DNA of 64,000 nucleotides from Actinomycetota bacterium (GCA_005885405.1 VAYN01000006.1:105002-169001), one strand, 5' to 3'; shown: positions 8,800 to 18,671, counted from the first letter of the stretch. The notes: generated from the sequence alone by a model not told the origin. Program-made: numbers and translations.

Positions 8800-9273
8800 A
8801 TGGCGGAATACGCCTTCCTCACCACCTGGCTGCTCGAGTCTCCGCGCCAGCCGGTCTGGGAGGCGATCCACGACCAAGCGAGGTGGCCGAGCTGGTGGCG
8901 CGGGGTAGAGGAGGCAAGCGAGGTACGGGCGGGCGACGAGCTCGGCCGCGGCAGCGTCTCGCGGATGGTCTGGAAGAGCCTCCTGCCCTACCGGGTCTCC
9001 TTCGAGGTGACGACGACGCGGATCGAGTACCCGACCCTGATGGAGGGCCAGGCGGTAGGGGAGCTTGAAGGCGTGGGACGGTGGCGCCTCTACGAGCAGG
9101 ACGGGGTCACCGCCGTCCTCTACGAGTGGAACGTGCGGACCACCAAGGCCTGGATGAACCTGATGGCGCCGCTGCTGCGCCCCGTCTTCGAGTGGAACCA
9201 CGACTGGGTGATGCGGCGCGGCGGTGAGGGAATCTCGCAGTTGCTTGGGTGCCGCCTCTTGGCGATCGACTGA
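8800..9273 (+). CDS. SRPBCC-fold (polyketide cyclase/START-like) protein
   Basis: This is a 157-residue single-domain protein of the SRPBCC/START helix-grip superfamily, which binds hydrophobic ligands in a deep cavity. Visible signatures are the N-terminal strand with SPRQPVWEAI, the RWPSWWRGVEE turn, and a C-terminal long helix ending in the conserved WNHDWVMRRGGEGI. It lies 12 bp after the ASCH gene and just upstream of the groESL control region. Ligand and function are unknown. A second SRPBCC protein is encoded at 53285-53728 but is only distantly similar. Confidence 0.8.
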   Translation: MAEYAFLTTWLLESPRQPVWEAIHDQARWPSWWRGVEEASEVRAGDELGRGSVSRMVWKSLLPYRVSFEVTTTRIEYPTLMEGQAVGELEGVGRWRLYEQDGVTAVLYEWNVRTTKAWMNLMAPLLRPVFEWNHDWVMRRGGEGISQLLGCRLLAID

Positions 9274-9295
9274 CGGTTCGCTATCTTTCCTCGGG

Positions 9296-9322
9296 TTGGC
9301 ACTCTAACCCTGAGAGTGCCAA
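9296..9322. promoter_or_regulatory. CIRCE operator for HrcA repression of groESL
   Basis: A perfect 9-bp inverted repeat, TTGGCACTC and GAGTGCCAA, is separated by 9 bp and lies 84 bp upstream of the groES start. It matches the CIRCE consensus (TTAGCACTC-N9-GAGTGCTAA) with symmetric substitutions in both arms. HrcA binds such sites and represses chaperonin transcription until heat stress. hrcA itself is not in the window. Confidence 0.93.
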
Positions 9323-9405
9323 GCGCCGCGCCACTCAGTTTTTGGCTCCCAAGCGGCGTTTCTCGAGTTTCCATCACAACACTTACCGATAACGGAGGTT
9401 CACGG

Positions 9406-9696
9406 ATGAAGCTGAAGCCCCTCGGGGACCGGCTGATCGTCAAGCCGATCGAGGAGGAGGAGACGACCGCTAGCGGCATCGTCCTCCCAGACACGGCCAA
9501 AGAGAAGCCCCAGAAGGGTCAGGTCGTGGCTGTCGGCGACGGCAAATGGGACGAGGACGGGGAGAAGCGCATCCCGCTCGACGTCGCGGAGGGGGACGAG
9601 GTCCTCTACTCCAAATACGGCGGCACCGAGGTGACCGTCGAGGGCGACGAGCTGCTCGTCCTGCGCGAGTCGGACGTCCTGGCCAAGCTCGGCTGA
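9406..9696 (+). CDS. groS: Co-chaperonin GroES
   Basis: This 96-residue 10-kDa chaperonin caps the GroEL folding chamber as a heptameric lid. The start [14 protein letters not shown], the mobile loop around [14 protein letters not shown], and the closing YSKYGGTEV and DVLAKL motifs are all standard. ATG 9406 has a clear GGAGG at 9394-9398; an in-frame upstream start would extend through the CIRCE element. Expression is expected to be HrcA-controlled through CIRCE. It is followed 42 bp later by groEL. Confidence 0.97.
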   Translation: MKLKPLGDRLIVKPIEEEETTASGIVLPDTAKEKPQKGQVVAVGDGKWDEDGEKRIPLDVAEGDEVLYSKYGGTEVTVEGDELLVLRESDVLAKLG

Positions 9697-9732
9697 GCTC
9701 CCACCCAGACTTACGTAACCAAGGAGGACTAG

Positions 9733-11376
<1,644 letters not shown>

Positions 11377-11418
11377 GCAGCCCGTTGCGCCACACTGGCG
11401 CTAACAGGCGAGTGTTTC

Positions 11419-11462
11419 GAGAGGCCCGGGAAACCGGGCCTCTCTCGTTCTCCCTATTTTTT
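11419..11462 (+). terminator. Rho-independent terminator after groEL
   Basis: An 11-bp perfect stem, GAGAGGCCCGG / CCGGGCCTCTC, closes a GAAA tetraloop (11430-11433). It is followed by a T-rich tract ending in TTTTTT at about 11457-11462. It ends groESL transcription. The symmetric stem may also serve the convergent gene, whose stop codon lies inside the T tract. Confidence 0.88.
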
Positions 11463-12554
11463 CCGCGGCTTCGGGGGGAGCGGGGGGTAGAAGCTGGCGT
11501 TGGATTCGGCGGTTTCGAGGAAGTTGGGGCGGCGGATCTTCAGGCGCAGGGTGTTGGCGGTGCGGGGGTAGAGCCGGAGGTCATAGGCGTTGCCGGGGCC
11601 GAAACCCTGGTAGTAGACGAGCATCCGCACGCGGGGGTGTTTGACGGTCCAGGCGATCGTCTGCTTGACCCAGCGCGGATCGTCGACGCCGGAGACGGCC
11701 CACTCGGTCATCGCCACCGGCTTGCCCTTCCACTGTTTGCCGGCGTAGAAGCGGTTGAGGTCTTTCCAGACCGGATATTCGGAGTAGAAGTCGGTCCCGA
11801 CCCAGTCGATCCAGCGGCTTCCCGGCCAGTAGTTGCCCGGGAAGTTGCCTTTGACCCTGGGTGAGCCGCCGGGCAGCGGACTCCAGATGATGCTCACCGG
11901 CGTCGCCGGCAGCTCGGTCGGCGGCGGGCCTTTGGTGCGGCTGACCGGGGGCAATCCGATTTCCGCCAAGGTCGCGTTCACCCCTTCCAGGCTCTGGCCA
12001 CCGCGGACGATCGCGACGATGCGGCGGAAGGCCTGCTTGTACCAGCCGGTCGTGTGTTCGCCGCCTTTCTGGGAGCCGTCGCAGTTGACCGCCGACCAGG
12101 CGTTGAGACAGCGGTTCGGCTCGCCGAGCGGCCGGATGTAGGCGGGCAGGGCGCGATCGGCGAAGAACTGATTCAGCTGCAGCAGGTAGTCGTCGCCGTA
12201 GCCGAGGGCGATCTGCTGCGGGGTGATCAGCTCCGCCAGGTTCTGGTCGTCGATCGTCGAAATCGCGAGGATCGGCCGCGTCGCCGTTTCGCGCCAGCGT
12301 TCATAGGCCTCGTTGAGGCTGTTGCCCCAGGGATGGAAGGTCTGCAGCAGCGCCGGGTGCTTGCCGGTGAATTCGGCGAATTCGTTGAACTCGGTCGTCG
12401 TCCCACGGTCGCTGACGCCGAGGAAGACGTTCGGCTTCGGCGGCACCAGCGAGAGCGCGGCCGCCTGGGCGGGCGCCAGCAGCGCGCCCACGGCGAGAGC
12501 GGCGACGAGGAGTCGTCGGGCCGGTGTGGCTCTTTTAAGCGTCCTCCAGGACAT
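11454..12554 (-). CDS. Secreted glycoside-hydrolase-like TIM-barrel protein (paralogue A)
   Basis: This 366-residue exported protein has a Sec signal peptide (RRLLVAALAVGALLAPAQA). The chain resembles clan-A TIM-barrel glycosidases, closest by eye to GH26/beta-mannanase-like proteins. RPLGEPNRCLN carries a Glu in the position expected of the acid/base, and VAMTEWAVSG carries a candidate nucleophile Glu on a later strand. IIWSPLPGGSP and WVGTDFYSEYP are further barrel strands. A clear paralogue is encoded at 54964-56052. The start overlaps the upstream gene's 3' end by 20 bp, so the two are coupled. Enzyme class is inferred from motif spacing; substrate is unknown. Confidence 0.75.
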   Translation of the reverse strand: MSWRTLKRATPARRLLVAALAVGALLAPAQAAALSLVPPKPNVFLGVSDRGTTTEFNEFAEFTGKHPALLQTFHPWGNSLNEAYERWRETATRPILAISTIDDQNLAELITPQQIALGYGDDYLLQLNQFFADRALPAYIRPLGEPNRCLNAWSAVNCDGSQKGGEHTTGWYKQAFRRIVAIVRGGQSLEGVNATLAEIGLPPVSRTKGPPPTELPATPVSIIWSPLPGGSPRVKGNFPGNYWPGSRWIDWVGTDFYSEYPVWKDLNRFYAGKQWKGKPVAMTEWAVSGVDDPRWVKQTIAWTVKHPRVRMLVYYQGFGPGNAYDLRLYPRTANTLRLKIRRPNFLETAESNASFYPPLPPKPRKK

Positions 12555-13431
12555 CGCTCATTCTTCGCGGTTCGACCCCGAGTGCCTGCGCGTCTGCCGG
12601 CCCCCGCTCGCTCACCATCGAGACCTCCATCAGCTCGGCCTCCTCCCAGGTTGCGAACACGCCCTCTCCGAAGAGGTTGCGGAGCGCGATCAACCCCGCC
12701 CGCACGAAGGGCAGCGGCATGTGCACCAATGGCCGCGGCCGCCCGGCGATGCAGCTAACGAGGTCGGACATCTCGTCGTAGGTGAGCCTTTCTGGCCCCG
12801 CCAGCTCGTAGCGCCGGGTGTTCTCGCCGTCCTGGCGCTCGAGCGCCAGCGCCCCGGTGACGCAGCGGGCCACGTCCGCCGCCCAGATTGGCTGGAAGGA
12901 GGCGATGCCCTCGCCAGAGACCGGCAGCACCGGCAGGAAGGAGAAACGACGCAGCAGCGTGATCCAGGGGTCGCTGTGGTCGTAGACGATCGAGGGCGCG
13001 AACACGGTCGTCTGCAGCGGCGAGGAGAGCACCGCCTGCTCGGCCAGCCACTTGGCGCGGAAGAAGCGCGTCCGCTGTGCCGCCTGCGCGTCCAACGCGC
13101 TGAAGAAGTGGAAGCTCTCGACACCGCTGCGCTCGGCCGCCCGCAGCAGCCGCACCGTCGCCAGGCCGTTCAGCTCCTCGATCCGCTTCGGCGGCTGGTC
13201 GCGGATCGAGGCCGCGAGATGGATCACCCGGTCGACCCCGCGCAGCGCCTGGCGGACCAGGTAGGGGTCGGACATCTCGCCGAGATCGCCGAGCGCGATC
13301 TGCACGTCGACGCGCCGCGCGCCGAGCCGGCGCGGCTCCCGAACCAGGCAGCGGACCTCCTCGCCCTGCTCGAGCAGCAGCGGCAGCAGCCGCGAACCGA
13401 TGCTTCCAGTCGCCCCCGTCAAGAGCAGCAT
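12535..13431 (-). CDS. NAD(P)-binding epimerase-like (NmrA/NDUFA9-type) protein
   Basis: This 298-residue Rossmann-fold protein is of the atypical/extended SDR group. The dinucleotide-binding motif TGATGSIGSRLL is at residues 5-16, followed by LVREPRRL as the second strand/phosphate region and VIHLAASIRD. The catalytic YxxxK of classical SDRs is not clear; in its place is FRAKWLAEQAV, which retains a lysine. Such atypical SDRs include nucleotide-sugar epimerases, NmrA-like sensors and complex I accessory proteins, and I cannot choose among them. It is the upstream member of a two-gene unit with the secreted glycosidase-like protein. Confidence 0.8.
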   Translation of the reverse strand: MLLLTGATGSIGSRLLPLLLEQGEEVRCLVREPRRLGARRVDVQIALGDLGEMSDPYLVRQALRGVDRVIHLAASIRDQPPKRIEELNGLATVRLLRAAERSGVESFHFFSALDAQAAQRTRFFRAKWLAEQAVLSSPLQTTVFAPSIVYDHSDPWITLLRRFSFLPVLPVSGEGIASFQPIWAADVARCVTGALALERQDGENTRRYELAGPERLTYDEMSDLVSCIAGRPRPLVHMPLPFVRAGLIALRNLFGEGVFATWEEAELMEVSMVSERGPADAQALGVEPRRMSDVLEDA

Positions 13432-13517
13432 GTCCGCATCATCCCTAAAATGTGCGCTCGCGCTTGGCCGGGGCCCCCGGCAGGCACCCGGAAATCGAAG
13501 CTAGGAGAACTGCCCGA

Positions 13518-13787
13518 ATGACCTACGTCATCGCCGAGCCATGCATAGGCCAGAAGGACAACTCGTGCGTCGAGGTGTGCCCGGTCGACTGCATCCATCC
13601 GACCCCTGACGAGCCCGACTACGACAACGTCGAGCAGCTCTACATCGACCCGGACGAGTGCATCGACTGCGACGCTTGCGTCGAGGCTTGTCCGGTTGAC
13701 GCTTGCTTCGCCGAGGATCAGCTTCCGGCTGAGTGGGCGAAATACGCGGAGATCAACGCGAACTACTTCAAGAATCAGGCTGCTTAG
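13518..13787 (+). CDS. fdxA: 7Fe/8Fe bacterial ferredoxin
   Basis: This is an 89-residue ferredoxin. The start MTYVIAEPC and the cysteine layout (9, 17, 21, 25, then 48, 51, 54, 58, 63) match the FdxA type carrying one [3Fe-4S] and one [4Fe-4S] cluster. The second cluster motif is CIDCDACVEACPVD. It serves as a small cytoplasmic electron carrier; in actinobacteria it often donates to cytochromes P450, and one is encoded at 35.8 kb. ATG 13518 has an AGGAGAA ribosome site 9 bp upstream; a longer in-frame extension to 13452 lacks family similarity. Confidence 0.94.
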   Translation: MTYVIAEPCIGQKDNSCVEVCPVDCIHPTPDEPDYDNVEQLYIDPDECIDCDACVEACPVDACFAEDQLPAEWAKYAEINANYFKNQAA

Positions 13788-13794
13788 TTGGTAG

Positions 13795-13877
13795 GGGAGG
13801 GGCGGATGACCCCTCCCCAGACGCAGCTCGCCTATGGCTCATGCTGAGTGTCTGGAGAGGGGTCATCCGCCCCTCCC
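13795..13877. repeat. Large GC-rich palindrome after fdxA
   Basis: Two 28-bp arms (13795-13822 and 13850-13877) are inverted copies with one mismatch, separated by a 27-base loop. The left arm starts GGGAGGGGCGGATGACCCCT. It begins eight bases after the fdxA stop. No T tract follows, so it is not a standard intrinsic terminator. It may be a bidirectional terminator or mRNA-stabilising hairpin between fdxA and the convergent hydrolase gene, or a REP-like element. Confidence 0.85.
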
Positions 13878-13905
13878 TGCAATCGGTTTGGGTCGCCTGT
13901 AGCTG

Positions 13906-14487
13906 TTAGTACCCGTCGGGGTGGCGGGCGGTAAAGGGGCCACTCGCCTGCGCTCTCAGTGATTTGTGCCACCTTGGGCCGGTGCCGTTGGTGGTGCCGG
14001 CCGTGTCCCAGCGGAGGCCGGCTATTACTGCGTAGGCGTGGCCGCCGTTGGCGTAGACGGTGATCCAGCGCCCTTTGCCGGTGCTGCCCCAGCCGGCGAG
14101 GGAGCCGGAGGGCATTGGGGTGTCGATCAGGCTGCCGCCGTGGAGGGCGAAGCTGACCGCGCCGGAGCAGTCATAGCCGGCGTCCCACCAGCGGCCGTGG
14201 CCGCCGCCGTAGATGTAGGGCTTGGTGCGGATCTTGTTCGCCGCCGCGATCACCTTTTTGACCGCCGGCGGCGCGTCGGCCGGCGGCACGGCCCGGCCGT
14301 TGACGAGGATCGCCTTGCCTGGAGGCGCGGTTGGGGGTGCGACTTCCGGGGTAGTCGTGGAGACCCCACCCGGGGTTTCCGCCTGGGCCGAGGCCGCGAA
14401 CGTAGCCGTGATCGCGAACAGGGCCAGCACAGCTATGGAGATGCAAAGGGCGGGCGTTTTTCTGGCCGCCCAAAGGGCGTTCGTCAT
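13906..14487 (-). CDS. Secreted NlpC/P60-like cell-wall hydrolase
   Basis: This 193-residue exported protein has a Sec signal peptide (residues 1-35, ending ASAQA), a Pro/Thr-rich linker, and a C-terminal NlpC/P60-like papain-fold domain. The catalytic cysteine is in YDCSGAVSFAL and the histidine in GGHAYAVI, with the IYGGGHGRWWDAGYDCSG lead-in seen in this group. Such enzymes cut peptidoglycan stem peptides or act as amidases. The c-di-AMP riboswitch immediately upstream fits, because these riboswitches often control wall hydrolases. A GAAGGAGGAG Shine-Dalgarno precedes the ATG. Confidence in the fold is good; the exact bond cleaved is unknown. Confidence 0.82.
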   Translation of the reverse strand: MTNALWAARKTPALCISIAVLALFAITATFAASAQAETPGGVSTTTPEVAPPTAPPGKAILVNGRAVPPADAPPAVKKVIAAANKIRTKPYIYGGGHGRWWDAGYDCSGAVSFALHGGSLIDTPMPSGSLAGWGSTGKGRWITVYANGGHAYAVIAGLRWDTAGTTNGTGPRWHKSLRAQASGPFTARHPDGY

Positions 14488-14504
14488 TCACTCCTCCTTC
14501 GTCG

Positions 14505-14625
14505 GCCGGCGGGGTTAGCTGTCGGGCTAGCGCTGAAGGAGCCTGCGCCCCCACTCGAAGGTGGGTTAGCCCCAGAAACCTGGGTCCCCCGCTCCCCGAC
14601 TCTCTGAGCCAGGGATTAGGCGTTT
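14505..14625 (-). promoter_or_regulatory. ydaO/yuaA-type cyclic di-AMP riboswitch
   Basis: On the minus strand, the leader of the cell-wall hydrolase gene carries conserved blocks of the ydaO family in order: CGCCTAATCCC, GGGGGACCCA, TGGGGCTAACCC, and finally GCCCGACAGCTAACCCCG. The two GCTAACC repeats and the GGGACCCA block match the two c-di-AMP-binding halves. The element ends about 20 bases before the start codon, so both transcription and translation control are possible. In known cases c-di-AMP turns the gene off. Boundaries are approximate. Confidence 0.88.
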
Positions 14626-14694
14626 GTGTGCAGACCTTAACGTAGGTCTACGGGGAAAGTTGCGATTCCCCGTGTGCGCTTGCTCACGCAGGAA

Positions 14695-15843
14695 CTACTG
14701 GACAACCGGGAGGGGCGTGCCGCTTACCGGCGGCGCTTCGGCCGGGCTTGGCGTCGACTGCAGCACCGGCAGCTCCTGCGGCGTAGCCGCAACGATGCCG
14801 CGGGCCGCCTGGCGGATCGCCTGCGAGGCGGGGGCGTCGGGCTCGTCGATCACCAGCGGCGAGCCGTTGTCGGCATGCTCGCGCAACGGCTCGGAGAGCG
14901 GCACCTTGCCGAGCAGAGGCACGTCGAGCTCGTCGGAAAGCAGCTGGCCACCGCCCTCGCCGAAGATCGTGAAGCGCTCGCCGTCGGGCGTCGTGAAGCC
15001 GGACATGTTCTCGATCACGCCGAGGATCTCGAGGTCGAACTTCTTCGCCATCTCGGCGCCGCGCTTGGCGACCGACTGCGCCGCCGGCTGCGGCGTGGTG
15101 ACGACGACGAACTTGGCCTGCGGCAGCAGTTGGGCGAGCGTCATCGAGACGTCACCGGTCCCCGGCGGCAGGTCCAGCAGCAGGTACTCGAGCTCTTCCC
15201 AGGCGACGTCCTCGAGGAACTGCTGGATCGCCTTGTGCAGCATCGGGCCGCGCCAGACGACGGCAGAGTTGTCCTCAACGAAGAAGCCGATCGACATCAC
15301 CTTTACTCCGCTTGGCGAGTCCAGCGGCAGGATCTTCCGCTCCCCATTGACTTCCGGTTTGCGGTTGACGCCGAGCATGCGCGGGATCGAGTAGCCGTAG
15401 ACGTCGCAGTCGAGAGCCCCGGCGGGGTGGCCTTCTGCGGTCAGCGCCGCGGCAAGGTTGGCGGTCATCGTCGACTTGCCGACCCCGCCCTTGCCGGAGG
15501 AGACGCAGATCACGTTCTTCACCTTGGCTAGCGCGCCCTGCGGCAGCTTGTTGCGGCCGAGCGTCTGCTGGAGGTTGCCTTTCTCCTCATCGGAAAGGAC
15601 GTCGAAGCCGACTCCGACCTCGGTCACGCCTTCAAGCTGGGAGACGTTCTGGGCGACGGCCTGTTCGAAGTGGGAGCGGATCGGACAGCCGGCGGTCGTC
15701 AGCGAGACGATGACCTCGACGCGGCCGCTCTCCTTGATGTCGATTGAGCGGACCATGCCCAGCTCGACGATTGAGCGCCGCAGCTCGGGGTCGATGACGG
15801 CGCGAAGCTTCTCGGTGATCTGATCTTCAGTGGGAAGTGGCAT
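14695..15843 (-). CDS. mrp: Mrp/NBP35-family iron-sulfur carrier ATPase
   Basis: This 382-residue P-loop ATPase is proposed to carry and deliver Fe-S clusters. An N-terminal MIP18/DUF59 domain covers about residues 1-90 (TTAGCPIRSHFE). The deviant Walker A SSGKGGVGKST lies at 116-126, followed by DCDVYGYSIPRMLG and LLLDLPPGTGDVSMTLAQ. The CxxC cluster-bridging pair normally after ENMS is absent: the sequence reads ENMSGFTTPDGERF. I chose ATG 15843 because DUF59 begins there (MPLPTEDQITEKL); the frame stays open upstream but lacks family similarity. The C-terminal Pro/Ser tail is unusual but plausible. Confidence 0.93.
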   Translation of the reverse strand: MPLPTEDQITEKLRAVIDPELRRSIVELGMVRSIDIKESGRVEVIVSLTTAGCPIRSHFEQAVAQNVSQLEGVTEVGVGFDVLSDEEKGNLQQTLGRNKLPQGALAKVKNVICVSSGKGGVGKSTMTANLAAALTAEGHPAGALDCDVYGYSIPRMLGVNRKPEVNGERKILPLDSPSGVKVMSIGFFVEDNSAVVWRGPMLHKAIQQFLEDVAWEELEYLLLDLPPGTGDVSMTLAQLLPQAKFVVVTTPQPAAQSVAKRGAEMAKKFDLEILGVIENMSGFTTPDGERFTIFGEGGGQLLSDELDVPLLGKVPLSEPLREHADNGSPLVIDEPDAPASQAIRQAARGIVAATPQELPVLQSTPSPAEAPPVSGTPLPVVQ

Positions 15844-15946
15844 TGACCCGATTCTCGCAAAGCCCCGAGGCCGGAAGCCGCCAGGGGGGAGAGATCGACC
15901 CGTCCCAGCCCTTGGTCCTCGGTACGCAACGAGCGAAGGAGGACCG

Positions 15947-18181
15947 ATGTCGGGAAGGCTTGCGGTTGGACGGACGGTGGCGCTGGGGATCCTGTTGGCG
16001 CTGAGCGCGCTGTTGCTGGTCGCCTCGAAGGCAGAGGCGGCGAAGTACACGGTGGCCCAGTGCGGCTGGTACGTCGGCGCCGATGCCGACTGGGCCGACA
16101 CCACTGGCGGTGCCAAGTTCCGCTCCGACGGTTACTGCGTCCCACCCACCGGCGCCGACCCCTTCGGCGGCATCCACCTAAAGAGCTTCACGCGCGGCTC
16201 GGGAACCGTCTCTGGCACGCGCTTCGCTCGCTGGCACTGGTCGGCGCCGCCCACCACCGGCATCACTGCGGTTCGCGGCACCTGGTGGCACGCTCTCCAC
16301 GACGGCTTCGAGCAGCGTCTTGGTGGCGTCAACTGGACCGGGCAGTTCAGTCCTTCGCTGAGTGCGGGCAATACCGACACCGCCTTGCGCGAGTTCAGCA
16401 TCGGCTTCAGCTCGCCGCTTCCGGCTTTCGAGGACCGCCTCCTCTGCGCGCGAGGAGAGGACAAGTGGTGCCCGCTCGAACCCGACTCCTGGTCTGGCCT
16501 GCGGGCGGTGACCTTCACCGTCCTGGACGACACGCCGCCGACCGCGCTGATGACCGGCGGCGGGCTGATCGCCGGAGGCTGGCGGCGGGGTAACCAGCAC
16601 GTCGTCGTCGGTGGAGCCGATGGCGGCTCGGGGATCCGCTTCGGTGAGACGTTCATCGACGGCAGCCGGGTAGCGATCAGCGAGTACCCCTGCGACAAGG
16701 TTTCGATCGGCGGCGAATGGAGGGCGACCCGGATGCGGCCGTGCAGGACCAATGAGTCGACCACGCACTGGGTCGACACGACCAAGCTCAGCGACGGCCC
16801 CCACAGCGTCGTTCACTGCACCGCCGACTTTGCCGGCACCAACGTCTGCACCGGCAGCCAACAGTTCCTCGTCGACAACAACCCACCAGCCCACCCGCGG
16901 GCAGTGAGCCTGGCGGGTGGGGAAGGGTGGCGGCGGACTAACGACTTCGACCTCAACTGGGAGAACCCGGATCAGGGCCAGGCAAGCCCGATCGCCGGCG
17001 CAGCCTGGCGCTTCTCCGGCGGGCTCGGTTTCGATACCGGCGCCAGGTTCGCCGGGGGCCGGGACCGGCGCTCGCTGGCTGACCTCAGCGTTCCCGCCGC
17101 GGGCTCCTACTCGTTGCAGCTGTGGCTGCGGGACGAGGCCGGCAACGAGGCGGCCAACTCAGCCGTCACGATCCCGCTCCGCTTCGACGACCTCCAGCCG
17201 AAGGTCGCCTTCTCTACCGAGAACTCCGACGAGCAGGTGAAGGCGACGGTCGGCGACGAGCACTCTGGTCCGGCCTCCGGCCAGATCCTCTACCGCCGGG
17301 TCGACGCGGAGCAGTGGACCGAGTTGCCGACCAAGTTCGACTCCGCCGCGGCAGGCGCCGCCGAGCTCATCGCCCCGATGCCGGAGCTCGGCGTCGGCAC
17401 CTTCGTCTTCCGCGCTGACGCCACCGATTTCGCGGGCAACAAGGCATCGACCACGCTGCGCGCCGATGGCACCCAGATGGCGATCCGCCGAGTACCGCCC
17501 CCGCCCATCGCCAGGGCGAAGCCGGTCCCGAAGGGGAAGTCGCGACTCTTCGCCCGCTTGCGGGGCGGCCACGGTCGCGGCGATGCCCTCACCGTGCCCT
17601 TCGGCGCCCCGGCGCTCCTCAGTGGCAGGCTGATGCGGGCCGACGGCGCCGGCCTCGGCGACCGCGAGCTGCGCGTCGTCTCCCGCCCCTCGCGCGGAGC
17701 GCTCCTGCCGGCGGGTGTGGAGACGGTGCGGACCGGCGAGCAAGGCGGCTTCGAGCTGCGCCTGCTGCCGGGGCCCTCCCGCCGGGTCAACGTCACCTTC
17801 CCCGGCGACGGCGGTCAGGAGGAGGCGCGTCGCGAGGGGCTGGAGCTGCGGGTGCGCTCCGGGGTCACCCTGCGTGCCAGGCCTCGGCAGCTGCGCACCG
17901 GGCAGGCGGTCAGCTTCAGCGGCAAGGTGAAGAGCGCCGGGTCGCCGATCCCGCGCCGCGGCAAGCTCGTCGCGATCCAGTACCTGGAGCAGGAGACCCA
18001 CCGCTGGCGGCCTGTCCTCGTCACCCGCTCAGACCACCATGGCCGCTTCCGCGCCCACTACCGCTTCCGCTACGTCAGCGGCCGGGCGGCGATCCGCGTG
18101 CGGGCGACCGCCCTGGCTGAGGAGCGCTGGCCTTACGCCCCCGGCTCCTCGGCGCCGGTCACGGTCCGGGTCCAGGGCTGA
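15947..18181 (+). CDS. Large secreted protein with Ig-like/CNA-B-like C-terminal region, unknown function
   Basis: This 744-residue exported protein has a Sec signal peptide (residues 1-28, ALGILLALSALLLVASKAEA). The N-terminal third holds paired cysteines (QCGWYVG, YCVPPTGADPFGG, CARGEDKWCPLEP) and resembles a concanavalin-like binding module. The middle has several Ig-like segments (LSDGPHSVVHCTADFAG, RDEAGNEA). The last 200 residues look like two repeated beta-sandwich modules (LRVVSRPSRGALLPAG and FSGKVKSAGSPIPRRGK). No catalytic motif is evident. ATG 15947 has an AAGGAGGA site 4 bp upstream. Architecture suggests a surface or extracellular binding protein. Confidence 0.8.
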   Translation: MSGRLAVGRTVALGILLALSALLLVASKAEAAKYTVAQCGWYVGADADWADTTGGAKFRSDGYCVPPTGADPFGGIHLKSFTRGSGTVSGTRFARWHWSAPPTTGITAVRGTWWHALHDGFEQRLGGVNWTGQFSPSLSAGNTDTALREFSIGFSSPLPAFEDRLLCARGEDKWCPLEPDSWSGLRAVTFTVLDDTPPTALMTGGGLIAGGWRRGNQHVVVGGADGGSGIRFGETFIDGSRVAISEYPCDKVSIGGEWRATRMRPCRTNESTTHWVDTTKLSDGPHSVVHCTADFAGTNVCTGSQQFLVDNNPPAHPRAVSLAGGEGWRRTNDFDLNWENPDQGQASPIAGAAWRFSGGLGFDTGARFAGGRDRRSLADLSVPAAGSYSLQLWLRDEAGNEAANSAVTIPLRFDDLQPKVAFSTENSDEQVKATVGDEHSGPASGQILYRRVDAEQWTELPTKFDSAAAGAAELIAPMPELGVGTFVFRADATDFAGNKASTTLRADGTQMAIRRVPPPPIARAKPVPKGKSRLFARLRGGHGRGDALTVPFGAPALLSGRLMRADGAGLGDRELRVVSRPSRGALLPAGVETVRTGEQGGFELRLLPGPSRRVNVTFPGDGGQEEARREGLELRVRSGVTLRARPRQLRTGQAVSFSGKVKSAGSPIPRRGKLVAIQYLEQETHRWRPVLVTRSDHHGRFRAHYRFRYVSGRAAIRVRATALAEERWPYAPGSSAPVTVRVQG

Positions 18182-18196
18182 GCTAGGGTTCGGGCC

Positions 18197-18658
18197 ATGT
18201 CGCAAGCAACCCTTCACACCAGCGCCGGGGCGATCGTGCTCGAGCTACACGACGAGGACGCGCCGAAAACCGTCGAGAACTTCCGCAAGCTCTCCGCCGA
18301 GGGGTTCTATGACCAGCTCGTCTTCCACCGGGTGATCCCGGACTTCATGATCCAGGGAGGCTGCCCGGAGGGCTCTGGCCGGGGTGGTCCCGGCTACACC
18401 TTCGAGGACGAGATCAACGACCACAAGGTCGTCCGCGGGGCACTGGCGATGGCCAACGCAGGGCCAAACACCAACGGCTCCCAGTTCTTCATCGTCACTA
18501 CCGGCGCGGCGCCGTGGCTCGACGGCAAGCACACCGTCTTCGGCGAGGTGATCGACGGCATGGACGTCGTCGACGCGATCGAGTCGGTCCCGACCGACGC
18601 CGGCGACAAGCCGCTCGAGCCGCAGCAGATCGAACGCGTCGAGCTCGACGAGGCTTAA
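18197..18658 (+). CDS. Cyclophilin-type peptidyl-prolyl cis-trans isomerase
   Basis: This 153-residue cytoplasmic cyclophilin catalyses proline cis-trans isomerisation. Family motifs [13 protein letters not shown] (active-site Arg/Phe/Met/Gln), [14 protein letters not shown] and [13 protein letters not shown] are complete. There is no signal peptide. It begins 15 bp after the large secreted protein, so the two are probably cotranscribed; a folding role for that export substrate is possible but unproven. The stop lies 13 bp from the convergent ion channel gene. Confidence 0.95.
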   Translation: MSQATLHTSAGAIVLELHDEDAPKTVENFRKLSAEGFYDQLVFHRVIPDFMIQGGCPEGSGRGGPGYTFEDEINDHKVVRGALAMANAGPNTNGSQFFIVTTGAAPWLDGKHTVFGEVIDGMDVVDAIESVPTDAGDKPLEPQQIERVELDEA

Positions 18659-18671
18659 AAGCTGGAGAGCG

